In this document: one piece after another, positions 52,549 to 61,498 of the stretch | How the letters are laid out: every line of letters starts with the position of its first letter | How positions within the stretch are numbered: the stretch's first letter is position 1 | NCBI GenBank assembly: GCA_041397645.1 | Contig: JAWKWE010000008.1 | Span: 47,600-111,599, forward strand | Origin: Hyphomicrobiaceae bacterium | GTDB lineage: Bacteria > Pseudomonadota > Alphaproteobacteria > Rhizobiales > Hyphomicrobiaceae | Length of the DNA: 64,000 bases | Reading direction: 5' to 3' | Translations under genes and position numbers: made by a program | Notes under the pieces: generated by a model | Told to the model about the DNA's origin: nothing | What the model saw: only the letters and a program-made list of their open reading frames with translations | Database searches by the model: none

Positions 52549-53373
52549 ATGTTGAGTGCCGTTTCACCTGTCCGCTCGGCTTCGCAGAGCCGTGCGGCGC
52601 AAAACGCTGCGGTTCTCGTTGCCGACGGCATCCGGATGGCTTTTGGCGGCGTCGTCGCGCTTGATAATGTGTCCATCACGGTAGGGGCGGACGAACTGCT
52701 GGCGGTGATCGGGCCGAACGGCGCGGGCAAGACCTCCCTGATGAACTGCCTCAGCGGCTTCTATCGGCCGCAGCATGGCGAGATGAGATTCAACGGCTCG
52801 CTGCTCTCCGGCATGGGGATCCACAATATCGTGAGGGCCGGCTTGGCTCGGACCTTCCAGGGGACGCACATCTTTTCGAACATGACCGTGATCGAAAACA
52901 TCATGGTCGGTCGTCACATTCACATGAAGAGCTCGATTCTGTCGGCGTTCTTCTACTTCGGGCCTTGCAGGCGCGAGGAGATCCGGCACCGCGAGGTCGT
53001 CGAGGAAATCATCGAGTTGCTCGAAATCGAATCCATCCGCCATCAGCCGGTGGGCAGCCTCGGCTATGGCCTCCGCAAACGCGTCGATCTCGGTCGTGCA
53101 CTGGCTCAAGAGCCGAGCATCTTGCTGATGGATGAGCCGATGGCCGGGATGAATACCGAGGAGAAGGAAGACCTCGCGCGCTTCATTCTCGACGTTCGCG
53201 AGGCGCGACGGATCCCGGTGGTGCTGGTCGAGCACGACATGGGTGTCGTCATGGATATTGCGGACCGGATCGTCGTGCTCGACTTTGGCCGCAAGATTGC
53301 AGAGGGGACCCCGCTGGAGATTCAGCAAAATCCTGCGGTGCTCAAGGCGTATCTGGGCGAAGGAAATCGCTGA
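52549..53373 (+). CDS. ABC importer ATPase, LivG-type (system 2)
   Basis: ATPase of 274 aa. The ATG at 52549 follows GAAGGAGG. Walker A GPNGAGKTSLMNCLSGF, Q-loop ARTFQGTHIF, signature form GLRKRVDLGRAL, Walker B LLMDEPMAGMN, H-loop region LVEHDMG. Clearly paralogous to 31168, including the DEPMAGMN box. The stop overlaps the ligase start by one base (TGATG). Confidence 0.9.
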   Translation: MLSAVSPVRSASQSRAAQNAAVLVADGIRMAFGGVVALDNVSITVGADELLAVIGPNGAGKTSLMNCLSGFYRPQHGEMRFNGSLLSGMGIHNIVRAGLARTFQGTHIFSNMTVIENIMVGRHIHMKSSILSAFFYFGPCRREEIRHREVVEEIIELLEIESIRHQPVGSLGYGLRKRVDLGRALAQEPSILLMDEPMAGMNTEEKEDLARFILDVREARRIPVVLVEHDMGVVMDIADRIVVLDFGRKIAEGTPLEIQQNPAVLKAYLGEGNR

Positions 53374-55337
53374 TGCTGCCGATGCGTACCATTCCGCAAC
53401 TGTTGCTCGAGCGCGCCAGCGCGGCGCCGGACCGGCTCGTTGAGCGGCACAAGTATCGCGGCATCTGGCGCGAATACACCTATGGTGATGTTCTCGAGAA
53501 GGTGCGTTCCTTCGCCCTTGGCCTTGACGCGATGGGTATTCGCCGCGGCGAGACCGTGGCCATTATCGGCGAGAACGAGCCGGAGAACTTCTGGAGCGAG
53601 TTTGCGGCGTTCTCGGTTGGATGCAAGATCGTCTCGCTTTATCCTGACATTACTGCGGACGAAATCGAATACCTCCTCAACGACAGCGATGCGGTCTGTC
53701 TGGTAGCGCAGGATCAGGAGCAGGTGGACAAAGGGTTCGCGATTCTCGATCGCGTTCCGCATCTTCGCCAGATGATCTACTGGGACGATACCGGGATGTG
53801 GTCCTATGGTCACGAGCGGTTGACGCCGTTCGAGAAGGTGCTTGAGGCTGGGCGCGCACGCCATGCCGAGGATTCCGATCGGTTCCGACGCGTGGTCGAG
53901 GCAGGTCGACCCGACGACGTGGCCGTGCTGTCCTATACCTCCGGGACCACCGGGCGGCCAAAGGGCGTCGTGCTGACCCACCGCTATCTCGTCGACAACG
54001 CGCATCGCGTCATCGCGGCGACCGGCATCAAGCCCGGCATGGAGTATCTCACCTATATCGCCCCGGCCTGGGCGACGGAGCAGTTCTTCGGCGTCACCAT
54101 CGGCCTCCTGCTGCCGCTGGTGGTGAATTTCCCGGAATCGCCCGAGGAGGTTCTCAACAATATCCGCGAACTCGCAGTCGAGGTCATGGTATTCGCTCCC
54201 CGTCAGTGGGAGAGCCTCGCCGCCACCATCCAGGGCCAGATGCTCGATGCCGGCCGGACGCGCAGGGCGATCTATGCCTGGGGTGTCGATATCGGCCACA
54301 AGGTCCATGTCGCGCGTCTTGAAGGCAAACCCGTCCCGCTCGGCGCGCGGCTTGCGCTGCCGCTTGCGGAGATGCTGGTATTGAAGCCGCTGCGAGACAA
54401 GCTCGGCCTCACGCGCATCAAGCTCGCATTGTGCGGCGGCTCCACGATGGCGCCGGATGTGTTTCGACTGTTCCATGCCATTGGCGTGCCGTTACGCAAT
54501 ATCTATGGCGCCACTGAGATCGGGCTCCTGACCCTGCACCAGGGGGATCGGTACAATCTCGAGACGGTCGGGCACTGGCTGAGCTCGCACCCCGGATCTG
54601 GCGCGTCGCTGGAATGGAAGGTGTCGGAGCAGGGTGAATTGCTCGTTCGTGGCGGCAGCGTGTTTCAGGGCTATCACAAGAAGCCCGACAGCGTCGCCCA
54701 GCGCGTTGAGGACGGATGGTATCGCACGGGCGATGCCGTGTCGGTCACCGACAGTGGCGAGCTCGTATTCCTCGAGCGCCTCGACGATCTTCGACAGCTT
54801 CGCTCCGGCGAACGGTTCCCGCCGCAGTTCATTGAGACCCGGCTGCGTTTCAGCCCGTTCATCAAGGACATCATGACGCTCGGCGACGATACGCGCGACT
54901 ATATCGGCGCGCTGATCAATATCGACATGAGCGTGGTGTCGCGTTGGGCGGAGGATCGCAACATCAGCTTCTCCACCTTCACCGACCTTTCGCAGAAGCC
55001 AGAGGTGGCCGAATTGATGCGCGGCGAGATTGCGCGCGTCAACACGTTCCTGCCCGAGCACGCGCGGGTCCGTCGCTTTGCCAACTTCCCCAAGGAGCTC
55101 GATCCGGATGAAGGCGAATTGACCCGCACACGCAAGCTGCGACGCGAATTCCTCGCCGAACGCTATGCCGTGCTGATCGAGGCGATGTACGGCAGTCGGG
55201 ATCAGCAAAAGCTCGACATCGCGGTGACATATCAGGACGGGCGAAAGGGCACGCTGTCTGCTCACGTCGCCATCCACGACGTCGTCAAGGCAGGCAAGTC
55301 GGCAAACGCCGCTGAACCGTTGCGGGCCATCGCATGA
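53373..55337 (+). CDS. Long-chain-type acyl-CoA synthetase inside ABC operon (system 2)
   Basis: ACSL-like ligase of 654 aa. P-loop YTSGTTGRPKGVVLTH, A5 YGATEIGLLTLHQ, hinge RTGDAVSVTDSGELVFLER, C-terminal LTRTRKLRREFLAERYAV. Same position between LivG and LivH as in system 1 and the same family, so ligase and transporter have moved together. It overlaps LivG by one base and LivH by four, making one translationally linked unit. Probably activates the imported acid. Confidence 0.9.
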   Translation: MLPMRTIPQLLLERASAAPDRLVERHKYRGIWREYTYGDVLEKVRSFALGLDAMGIRRGETVAIIGENEPENFWSEFAAFSVGCKIVSLYPDITADEIEYLLNDSDAVCLVAQDQEQVDKGFAILDRVPHLRQMIYWDDTGMWSYGHERLTPFEKVLEAGRARHAEDSDRFRRVVEAGRPDDVAVLSYTSGTTGRPKGVVLTHRYLVDNAHRVIAATGIKPGMEYLTYIAPAWATEQFFGVTIGLLLPLVVNFPESPEEVLNNIRELAVEVMVFAPRQWESLAATIQGQMLDAGRTRRAIYAWGVDIGHKVHVARLEGKPVPLGARLALPLAEMLVLKPLRDKLGLTRIKLALCGGSTMAPDVFRLFHAIGVPLRNIYGATEIGLLTLHQGDRYNLETVGHWLSSHPGSGASLEWKVSEQGELLVRGGSVFQGYHKKPDSVAQRVEDGWYRTGDAVSVTDSGELVFLERLDDLRQLRSGERFPPQFIETRLRFSPFIKDIMTLGDDTRDYIGALINIDMSVVSRWAEDRNISFSTFTDLSQKPEVAELMRGEIARVNTFLPEHARVRRFANFPKELDPDEGELTRTRKLRREFLAERYAVLIEAMYGSRDQQKLDIAVTYQDGRKGTLSAHVAIHDVVKAGKSANAAEPLRAIA

Positions 55338-56218
55338 TCGATTTCGTCAACTACTTCATCAACGGTGCGCTGGTCGGGCTGCTCTATGCCCTCATCGCCA
55401 TGGGCTTCGTGGTCATCTATCGGGCGTCGAAGGTCTTCAATTTCGCCCAAGGCGAACTCGTCGTGTTCGGCGGCTTCATCGTCTGGTGGATGGTCGCCTC
55501 GCTGGGCCTGCCGCTCTCGATCGGCATTCCGCTCGCGTTCGTTGCGGCGGCGCTGTTCGGACTCCTCATCGAGCGGGTGTTCTTTTCCCGCCTCGCCGGC
55601 GAGTCGGTGTTCGCCATGGTCATGGTCACGATCGGACTGTTGATCCTGATCCGCGGCTTGATCCTCGTGCTGTTCGGCCCGCAGGTGCGCTCGTTCCCGA
55701 TCATCTTTCCGCTTCAGCCGGTGATCATCGGGGAGATTCTCATCCCCCGCTCGCTTCTCATCGGCGGCGCAATCACGGTCATCGTCGGCTTCGGCCTGTC
55801 GTGGTTTTTCAACCGCACGCGGGCCGGGTTGCGCATGACAGCGGTTGCCGAAGATCATCAAGTGGCATTGTCGATGGGAATTTCAGTGAAGCGCTCTATC
55901 GCGTTTGCATGGATTCTCGGCGCCGTACTGTCGACGCTCGGCGCCATCATCTTCCTCAGCGGAAAGTCGCTGAACTTTCTTGCCTCCGACATCGGCCTTG
56001 CGGCGTTGCCCGTGGCGCTGCTGGCGGGTTTCGAGGCGATCGCCGGGGTTCTGCTGGCCGGCCTTATCGTCGGCATCATTCAGGGGCTCGTGACCGCCTA
56101 CCTCGATCCGATCGTGGGCGGCGCGATCGGCACCGTGTTTCCATTTATCATCATGCTGCTCATCCTCTTTATTCGGCCGACCGGAATGTTCGGCTGGAAG
56201 ACCATCGAAAGGGTCTGA
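55334..56218 (+). CDS. ABC importer permease, LivH-type (system 2)
   Basis: Membrane permease of 294 aa with about eight hydrophobic segments. Landmarks: FINGALVGLLYALIAMGFVV, the coupling loop GLRMTAVAEDHQVALSMGIS, and LLAGFEAIAGVLLAGLIVGI. The ATGA overlap with the ligase implies coupled translation. Confidence 0.92.
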   Translation: MIDFVNYFINGALVGLLYALIAMGFVVIYRASKVFNFAQGELVVFGGFIVWWMVASLGLPLSIGIPLAFVAAALFGLLIERVFFSRLAGESVFAMVMVTIGLLILIRGLILVLFGPQVRSFPIIFPLQPVIIGEILIPRSLLIGGAITVIVGFGLSWFFNRTRAGLRMTAVAEDHQVALSMGISVKRSIAFAWILGAVLSTLGAIIFLSGKSLNFLASDIGLAALPVALLAGFEAIAGVLLAGLIVGIIQGLVTAYLDPIVGGAIGTVFPFIIMLLILFIRPTGMFGWKTIERV

Positions 56219-56221
56219 CCG

Positions 56222-57274
56222 ATGGATCCGGCAGGCGTATTCGCCACCAGCTTCGAACGCGACCAGGCCTTGATCCGCACCCGCGGGCAATGGGTCGCGC
56301 TCGTTCTGTTTCTCGTCGCGCTGGTCGTTCTGCCCCATGTTCTGGGGCCGCGCCTCGTCGCCATCTCGACCAACATGCTGATCATGGCCGTGGTCGTGAT
56401 CGGACTGCAGATCAACATGGGATATGCGGGCCAGATCAATCTCGGCCAGGCTGCCTTCATGGGGGTCGGCGCCTACGCCACCGGTGCGCTGGCCATCAAA
56501 TTCAATCTGCCGTTCTGGCTCAGTATTCCGCTTGGTGGCTGCGCCGCCGCCGTATTCGGGTTCATCTTTGGCCTGTCGGCGGTTCGCATCAAGGGCTTCT
56601 ACCTGGCGCTCACCACCATCGCGGCGCAGACTTTGTTTCATTTCCTCATTCTCAATCTGCCGCAGTCATGGTTCGGCGGATCGAACGGGTTGACGCTGGA
56701 GCCCGCCCAGATCTTCGGCTTCAGCTTCGTCAGTGAGAACTCGATCTACTATCTCTGTCTGGCTGCGACCGCAGCGATGGTGTTCGGCGCCTACGGCATT
56801 GTGCGCAGCCGGCACGGGCGCGCCTTTGTCGCAGTCTGTGACGACGACGTTGCTTCCGGGTTGATGGGAATCAACGTGGTGCGGACCAAGGCAACCGCCT
56901 TCCTGATCGGCGCGTTCTACGCGGGGATCGGCGGGGCGCTGTGGGCTTACTACGTCCGTTTTGTCGCAGTCGATCAGTTCACGCTGTTCCATTCGATCTG
57001 GTTCATCGCCATGGTCATTGTCGGAGGTCTTGGCTCGATCACCGGAGCGTTGATCGGAGTCTTCGTCATCAAGGCAATTCAGGAAAGCTTCGTGACGCTT
57101 GGTCCCAGTATCGTTTCGCAATTTCCCTCGCTTGGTGGAGATGTGGTATTCGCGCTGATGAATGTGTTTCTCGGTGGGATCATCGCCGCGTTCCTGATTT
57201 TCGAGCCGCGCGGGCTGATGCATCGCTGGAACATCCTGAAACGATCCTATCGCCTTTGGCCGTTTCCTTATTGA
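56222..57274 (+). CDS. ABC importer permease, LivM-type (system 2)
   Basis: Permease of 350 aa. Landmarks: GLQINMGYAGQINLGQAAFM, VRIKGFYLALTTIAAQTLFH, RHGRAFVAVCDDDVASGLMG, and VIVGGLGSITGALIGVF. About ten hydrophobic segments. Starts three bases after LivH. Confidence 0.92.
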   Translation: MDPAGVFATSFERDQALIRTRGQWVALVLFLVALVVLPHVLGPRLVAISTNMLIMAVVVIGLQINMGYAGQINLGQAAFMGVGAYATGALAIKFNLPFWLSIPLGGCAAAVFGFIFGLSAVRIKGFYLALTTIAAQTLFHFLILNLPQSWFGGSNGLTLEPAQIFGFSFVSENSIYYLCLAATAAMVFGAYGIVRSRHGRAFVAVCDDDVASGLMGINVVRTKATAFLIGAFYAGIGGALWAYYVRFVAVDQFTLFHSIWFIAMVIVGGLGSITGALIGVFVIKAIQESFVTLGPSIVSQFPSLGGDVVFALMNVFLGGIIAAFLIFEPRGLMHRWNILKRSYRLWPFPY

Positions 57275-57321
57275 AGGCGGGGCGCTCGGACTTTGAGAAC
57301 ACACATGGGAGGAACTGAACA

Positions 57322-58551
57322 GTGACAATTTTGAAGCACATCAAGATCGCTGGGGCGGCAGCCGCGCTCGGTTTGCTGACGATTTCGGCACCGGCCGGTG
57401 CCCAGACGACTTACAATGTGGCGTCGCTTGCCGATTTCACCGGTCCTTATGCGGACGTGATGAAAGACCTGATCGGTGCGCGCCGGCCGGTCATCGAGTG
57501 GTGGAATGCCGAAGTCGGCAAGAAGATCGGCGTCAAGCTCGGCACCAAGGATTACGATCACCGCTATGACGCTGCGCAGGTGGCGAGCCTGTGGCCCGGC
57601 ATCAAGGCCGAGCTCAACCCGATCATCGTGCTTGGGGTCGGCGGACCCGACGTCGCCGCGCTTCAGGGGCGCCTGCCATCCGACAAGATTCCGATGGTGA
57701 TGTCGACTGCCGCGTATGGCTTTGCCTGGAAGCCCGATCCGTGGATCTTCAACCAGCGCCCGACCTACAGCCATGAGGCCGCTGCGTTCTTCGAGTGGTT
57801 TCGCCAGAAGCGCGGGGGCAACGGGCCGCTGAAGGTCGCGATCATTTCGTCGGAAGCCTCGCCCGCCTATGTCGATCAGCACAAGGGTGTTCAGCGATAT
57901 GCATCCGACAATCCTGACAAGGTCGAGGTCGCCGAAGTAGTGTTCACGGAAGTTCAGCCCACCGATCTCACCACCCAAGTCAACCGCGTGACCCGCAAGG
58001 GAGCTGAGGTGATCATGATCATGACGAACACGGCCGCTGTGGTCGCCACCAAGCGGGCGCTGCAGTCGCTAGGCAAGCAGGTGCCGATTATCATGAGCTC
58101 GCACAACGGACTGGCGGAATCCGGCCGCGCGATCGGCGACGTCAAGCAGATGGAGGGCGATTACGAGGTCTATGCGATGGCCGCGCCGACTGACGCAAAG
58201 ACGCCGGGCCGCGAGTTCTTCGAGATGCTTCAGAGCAAGTACGACCTCAAGGCCAAGTGGACGGTTTCGGCCGTGCAGGGTCTAGGTCAGGCCTTGATCG
58301 CGATGCGGGCCATCGAAGCGGCGGCCAAGAAGGTCGGACCGGACAAAGTCACGGGTGAGGCGGTCCGCGAAGCGCTTCTGTCGACGACGATCTCGGCGGA
58401 CGACACCTTCAAGATTCTCGGCAACACGAAGTTCTCGAACGACGGACCGTTTCCGACGCAAGGAATGGTCGCGAGCATCGCCTCCGTCAAGGACGGCAAA
58501 TACATGGAGGTTGCGGCGGGCGTGCCGGTGCCGTCCATCAACAAGTGGTGA
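57322..58551 (+). CDS. Periplasmic binding protein of ABC system 2
   Basis: Type I binding protein of 409 aa, GTG start at 57322 behind GGGAGGAACTG. Signal peptide cut probably after PAGA (27/28). The mature part begins QTTYNVASLADFTGPYADV. It belongs to the same broad family as the system 1 binding proteins but is only distantly similar, so the ligand probably differs. Placed before LivF, unlike system 1. Confidence 0.9.
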   Translation: MTILKHIKIAGAAAALGLLTISAPAGAQTTYNVASLADFTGPYADVMKDLIGARRPVIEWWNAEVGKKIGVKLGTKDYDHRYDAAQVASLWPGIKAELNPIIVLGVGGPDVAALQGRLPSDKIPMVMSTAAYGFAWKPDPWIFNQRPTYSHEAAAFFEWFRQKRGGNGPLKVAIISSEASPAYVDQHKGVQRYASDNPDKVEVAEVVFTEVQPTDLTTQVNRVTRKGAEVIMIMTNTAAVVATKRALQSLGKQVPIIMSSHNGLAESGRAIGDVKQMEGDYEVYAMAAPTDAKTPGREFFEMLQSKYDLKAKWTVSAVQGLGQALIAMRAIEAAAKKVGPDKVTGEAVREALLSTTISADDTFKILGNTKFSNDGPFPTQGMVASIASVKDGKYMEVAAGVPVPSINKW

Positions 58552-58561
58552 AGTAAGGTTA

Positions 58562-58589
58562 TCCGGCCGGTCCCGAGAGCCCGGCCGGA
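58562..58589 (+). repeat. GC-rich hairpin between binding protein and LivF
   Basis: CCGGCCGG (58563-58570) and CCGGCCGG (58581-58588) pair around a 10-base loop, with one extra T-A pair outside. No U-run. Likely a partial terminator or mRNA-stability element that keeps binding-protein expression above that of LivF. Confidence 0.5.
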
Positions 58590-58610
58590 ATCCTGCGGGA
58601 GGCCTGCGCC

Positions 58611-59402
58611 TTGCTCGAGCTGAAGAACGTTGAAGTCATCTACAGCGATGTCATCCTCGCAGTGAAGGGCGTCTCGCTCGCCGTGCCGGATGGTAAGTGC
58701 GTTGCGCTGCTCGGCGGCAACGGCGCCGGCAAGTCCACGACATTGAAGGCGATTTCCGGCATCATACGGGTCGAGGATGGTCGGGTGACTTCCGGCAACA
58801 TCAATTTCGACGGCAAGAGAATCGACAAGTCGGATCCGACCGAGGTCGTTCGAAGCGGGATCATCCACGTGATGGAGGGCCGCCGCGTGTTGCGCCATCT
58901 GACGGTGGAGCAAAATCTGCTGGTCGGCGGCCACATGGAATCTTCGGGCCGCGAGGTGCGCAAGCGTCTCGATAATGTTTATGATCGCATTCGTCGGCTC
59001 GCGGCGCTCAAGGATCGCACGACGGGCTATCTGTCCGGCGGCGAACAACAGATGGTCGTGATCGGCCGCGCGATGATGGCTAATCCCAGGCTGATCATGA
59101 TCGACGAGCCATCGCTCGGCCTTGCGCCGCTGATGATCAATGAGGTCTTCGAGTTGCTGAAGGATCTCAAGGCAAGCGGAACCACGCTTCTGATCGTCGA
59201 GCAGAACACGCTTGTTGCGCTTGAGATCGCCGACTACGGTTACGTCATGGAGAATGGACGCATTGTCCTCGAAGGCGCCGCAGAGGAGCTGCGCAACAAT
59301 GAGGACGTGCGGGAGTTCTATCTCGGACTCGACCTCAAGGGCGAACGCAAGAGCTACCGCGACATCAAGCACTACCGACGTCGCAAGCGGTGGCTCGGCT
59401 GA
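58611..59402 (+). CDS. ABC importer ATPase, LivF-type, with basic tail (system 2)
   Basis: ATPase of 263 aa; TTG start at 58611 with GGGAGG about 10 bases upstream. Walker A GGNGAGKSTTLKAISG, HVMEGRRVLRHL, signature YLSGGEQQMVVIGRAM, Walker B LIMIDEPSLGLAP, LLIVEQNT. The C-terminus has the same extra tail as system 1 (YRDIKHYRRRKRWLG). Confidence 0.9.
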   Translation: MLELKNVEVIYSDVILAVKGVSLAVPDGKCVALLGGNGAGKSTTLKAISGIIRVEDGRVTSGNINFDGKRIDKSDPTEVVRSGIIHVMEGRRVLRHLTVEQNLLVGGHMESSGREVRKRLDNVYDRIRRLAALKDRTTGYLSGGEQQMVVIGRAMMANPRLIMIDEPSLGLAPLMINEVFELLKDLKASGTTLLIVEQNTLVALEIADYGYVMENGRIVLEGAAEELRNNEDVREFYLGLDLKGERKSYRDIKHYRRRKRWLG

Positions 59403-59429
59403 GGCGCCGCTTGCTGTTGCCTTGCAGGC

Positions 59430-60650
59430 TCATGCGTCCTTCCGGTCGACCACGAGTGGACCCTCAGCCGCCAACTCCTCCGTGCCCACCACCTCGATAC
59501 GGTCGGCTTTCAGGCGCGACAGCGCGTTGAAGCGGGCCGGCACCGCAGCCAGGACGGCGTCGCGGTCAGCATCCGGAAGCAGCGAAAGCCGCACCGTGAT
59601 TTCTTCCCGCAGTTGCGGGCGCGTGACGACCGCCTGCGCGCGGCTGATTCCCGGAATGGAAATAGCGAGGTCTTCGATCTGCCGGGGATAGATGAATATC
59701 TCCCGCGCCTTCACCGCCTGGCCGACGCGTCCCTGCAGCATTCCGATCCGCCGCACCGTGCCGTCGGCATTCGTTGCCGTGGCGGCGGCGACATCGCCGG
59801 TCCCAAACCGGATCAGCGGCCAGCCTGGCGTCAGTGTGGTGACCACGATCTCGCCGGGCTCGCCCTGCGGGAGCGGGACCCCTGTCGTCGGGTCGCAGAT
59901 CTGTACGATACGATCCTGGTGGATCTCGTAGCCGCCGTCCTGTGCCCTATTTTCGAAGCCGATCACGCCGAAGTCCGCCGTCGCATAAACGGCGAAGGTC
60001 CGGATACCATACTTGACTTCCAGACGACGGCGCTTGCCGAGCCAGTCGCCGAGTTCGCCGCCGAGCAACGCAGTTCTGACCTTCCAGCTTCCGGGCAGCG
60101 AATGACCCATCGCCTCGACGGCTTCTGCGAGCGTGATGAAGAAGGCGGTCGAGGCGCAGATGCAGGTCACGCCAAGGTCGATTGCCAGCTTCGCCTGCAA
60201 TTCGCTGCCGCCTGTGCCTGCTGGAATCACTGTCGCGCCGACGGAACGCAGTCCCTCGTCGAGCAGAAGGCCGGCAGGCACGAGATGATAGGACCAGGTG
60301 TTTAGCACGCGATCTCCGGGGCCAAGGCCGGCAGCAGCAAAGGCGGCACCGAAGCCACCGCCGTCGCGGTCGTGCCTCAGTTGAGGTTCGTTGATAGGAC
60401 CAGGCGAGACAAAGATGCGGACGATATCTTCGTCCTTCGCTGCGAGGAACCCGCCGAACGGGGGCCGCTGCCGCTGCAGGTCGACCAGCGTCTCCTTCTT
60501 GAATACGGGCAGCCGCGACAGATCGTCCACGGTCTTGAGATCGGCCGGAGCGAGGCCTGCGCGATCAAACATCTCCCGGATGGCGGGTGCAAGCTGGTAG
60601 GCTGCATGATGAATCTGTTGCAGGAGTGTGAAGCGGGTCTCCTGGTTCAT
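59430..60650 (-). CDS. PaaK-like protein with degenerate P-loop
   Basis: Phenylacetate-CoA-ligase-family protein of 406 aa, shorter than PaaK (about 430-440). The ATG at 60650 follows AGGAGACGG. The adenylation P-loop is replaced by VSPGPINEP at about residues 81-89, lacking the Ser/Thr/Gly-rich SSGTTG. Other parts are kept: YATADFGVIGFE, FGTGDVAAAT, and the C-terminal REIFIYPRQIEDL domain. It may use the acid or CoA ester without ATP, act as a carrier, or be an inactive partner. Downstream of and co-directional with the hydratase at 60686. Confidence 0.8.
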   Translation of the reverse strand: MNQETRFTLLQQIHHAAYQLAPAIREMFDRAGLAPADLKTVDDLSRLPVFKKETLVDLQRQRPPFGGFLAAKDEDIVRIFVSPGPINEPQLRHDRDGGGFGAAFAAAGLGPGDRVLNTWSYHLVPAGLLLDEGLRSVGATVIPAGTGGSELQAKLAIDLGVTCICASTAFFITLAEAVEAMGHSLPGSWKVRTALLGGELGDWLGKRRRLEVKYGIRTFAVYATADFGVIGFENRAQDGGYEIHQDRIVQICDPTTGVPLPQGEPGEIVVTTLTPGWPLIRFGTGDVAAATATNADGTVRRIGMLQGRVGQAVKAREIFIYPRQIEDLAISIPGISRAQAVVTRPQLREEITVRLSLLPDADRDAVLAAVPARFNALSRLKADRIEVVGTEELAAEGPLVVDRKDA

Positions 60651-60685
60651 TACCGTCTCCTGTTTGCCTTTCCGGTTTGCTTTTC

Positions 60686-61465
60686 CTACTTGCCGGCGAA
60701 GAGTGGTTTGCGTTTTTCCTCGAATGCGGCAAGTCCCTCCTTCAGGTCGTAGCTGTGGGCGTGGACTTCGCTGACGAGCAGTTCTTGTCGCAATGCTATC
60801 GCCGAAGGTTGGTCGAGGCCATCATCGACCAGCGCCTTCATGCGGCGAAGCACGAGCGGGCTCTTGTTGACGAGCTTGGTGACCAGCGTCTCGGTGGCCG
60901 GGATCAGCATGTCGTCATCAACGACCTCGTTAACTAGTCCGGCGGCGACAAGCTGGTCGGCCGGCACGAATTCGCCGGTGTAGAGCAGATATTTCGCGCG
61001 GGTCGGGCCGATCTTGCGCGGCAGCCGCACCGAGCTGCCGCCGCCCGGCAAGAGGCCATAGTTCGCGTGCGCGTCGCCGAGCCTGGCTGAACGCGCAGCG
61101 ACGACGAGATCGCAGCACAGCGTCAGTTCGAGGCCGCCGGCCAGCGTCAATCCGTTCAGCGCTGCAATGACGGGCATGGGGAACGTCTCGAGGCGGTTCA
61201 TGACGAGGAGAACGGTATCGAGAAAGCGGCTCAGTGCAGTTTCGTCGTCGCCCGCTTCGCTGCGCACGAATTTGAGGTCGGCGCCGGCGCAGAACGAGCG
61301 CCCCGCTCCGGTCAGCACCACGGCGCGGACGTCCGATTGCTGAGCCCTGTCGAGTGCCGCATTGATGCCCGAAACCACCGCCGGAGTGATGGCATTGAGT
61401 GCATCCGGCCGGTTCAGGGTGATCCACATAGCGCCGCCCCGAACTTCAGAAATCACCGGTTCCAC
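60686..61465 (-). CDS. Enoyl-CoA hydratase/isomerase family protein
   Basis: Crotonase-fold protein of 259 aa. I chose the GTG at 61465 (VEPVISEVRGGAMW), with AAGGGAA upstream; the frame from 61510 would start inside the promoter. Oxyanion region RSFCAGADLKF and LAGGLELTLCCD keep the first Glu; the second Glu is replaced by His in GDAHANYGLLPGGGSS, as in the protein at 8525. C-terminus AFEEKRKPLFAGK. Divergent from the CoA transferase. Confidence 0.85.
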   Translation of the reverse strand: MEPVISEVRGGAMWITLNRPDALNAITPAVVSGINAALDRAQQSDVRAVVLTGAGRSFCAGADLKFVRSEAGDDETALSRFLDTVLLVMNRLETFPMPVIAALNGLTLAGGLELTLCCDLVVAARSARLGDAHANYGLLPGGGSSVRLPRKIGPTRAKYLLYTGEFVPADQLVAAGLVNEVVDDDMLIPATETLVTKLVNKSPLVLRRMKALVDDGLDQPSAIALRQELLVSEVHAHSYDLKEGLAAFEEKRKPLFAGK

Positions 61466-61482
61466 AGCGCTTCCCTTATTAA

Positions 61483-61498
61483 TTGACTTCAAAGTTAG
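61483..61498. promoter_or_regulatory. Putative right-island operator
   Basis: TTGACTTCAAAGTTAG: TTGAC-N6-GTTAG, related to the sites at 52167 and 52389, in the divergent gap between hydratase and CoA transferase. Confidence 0.4.
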
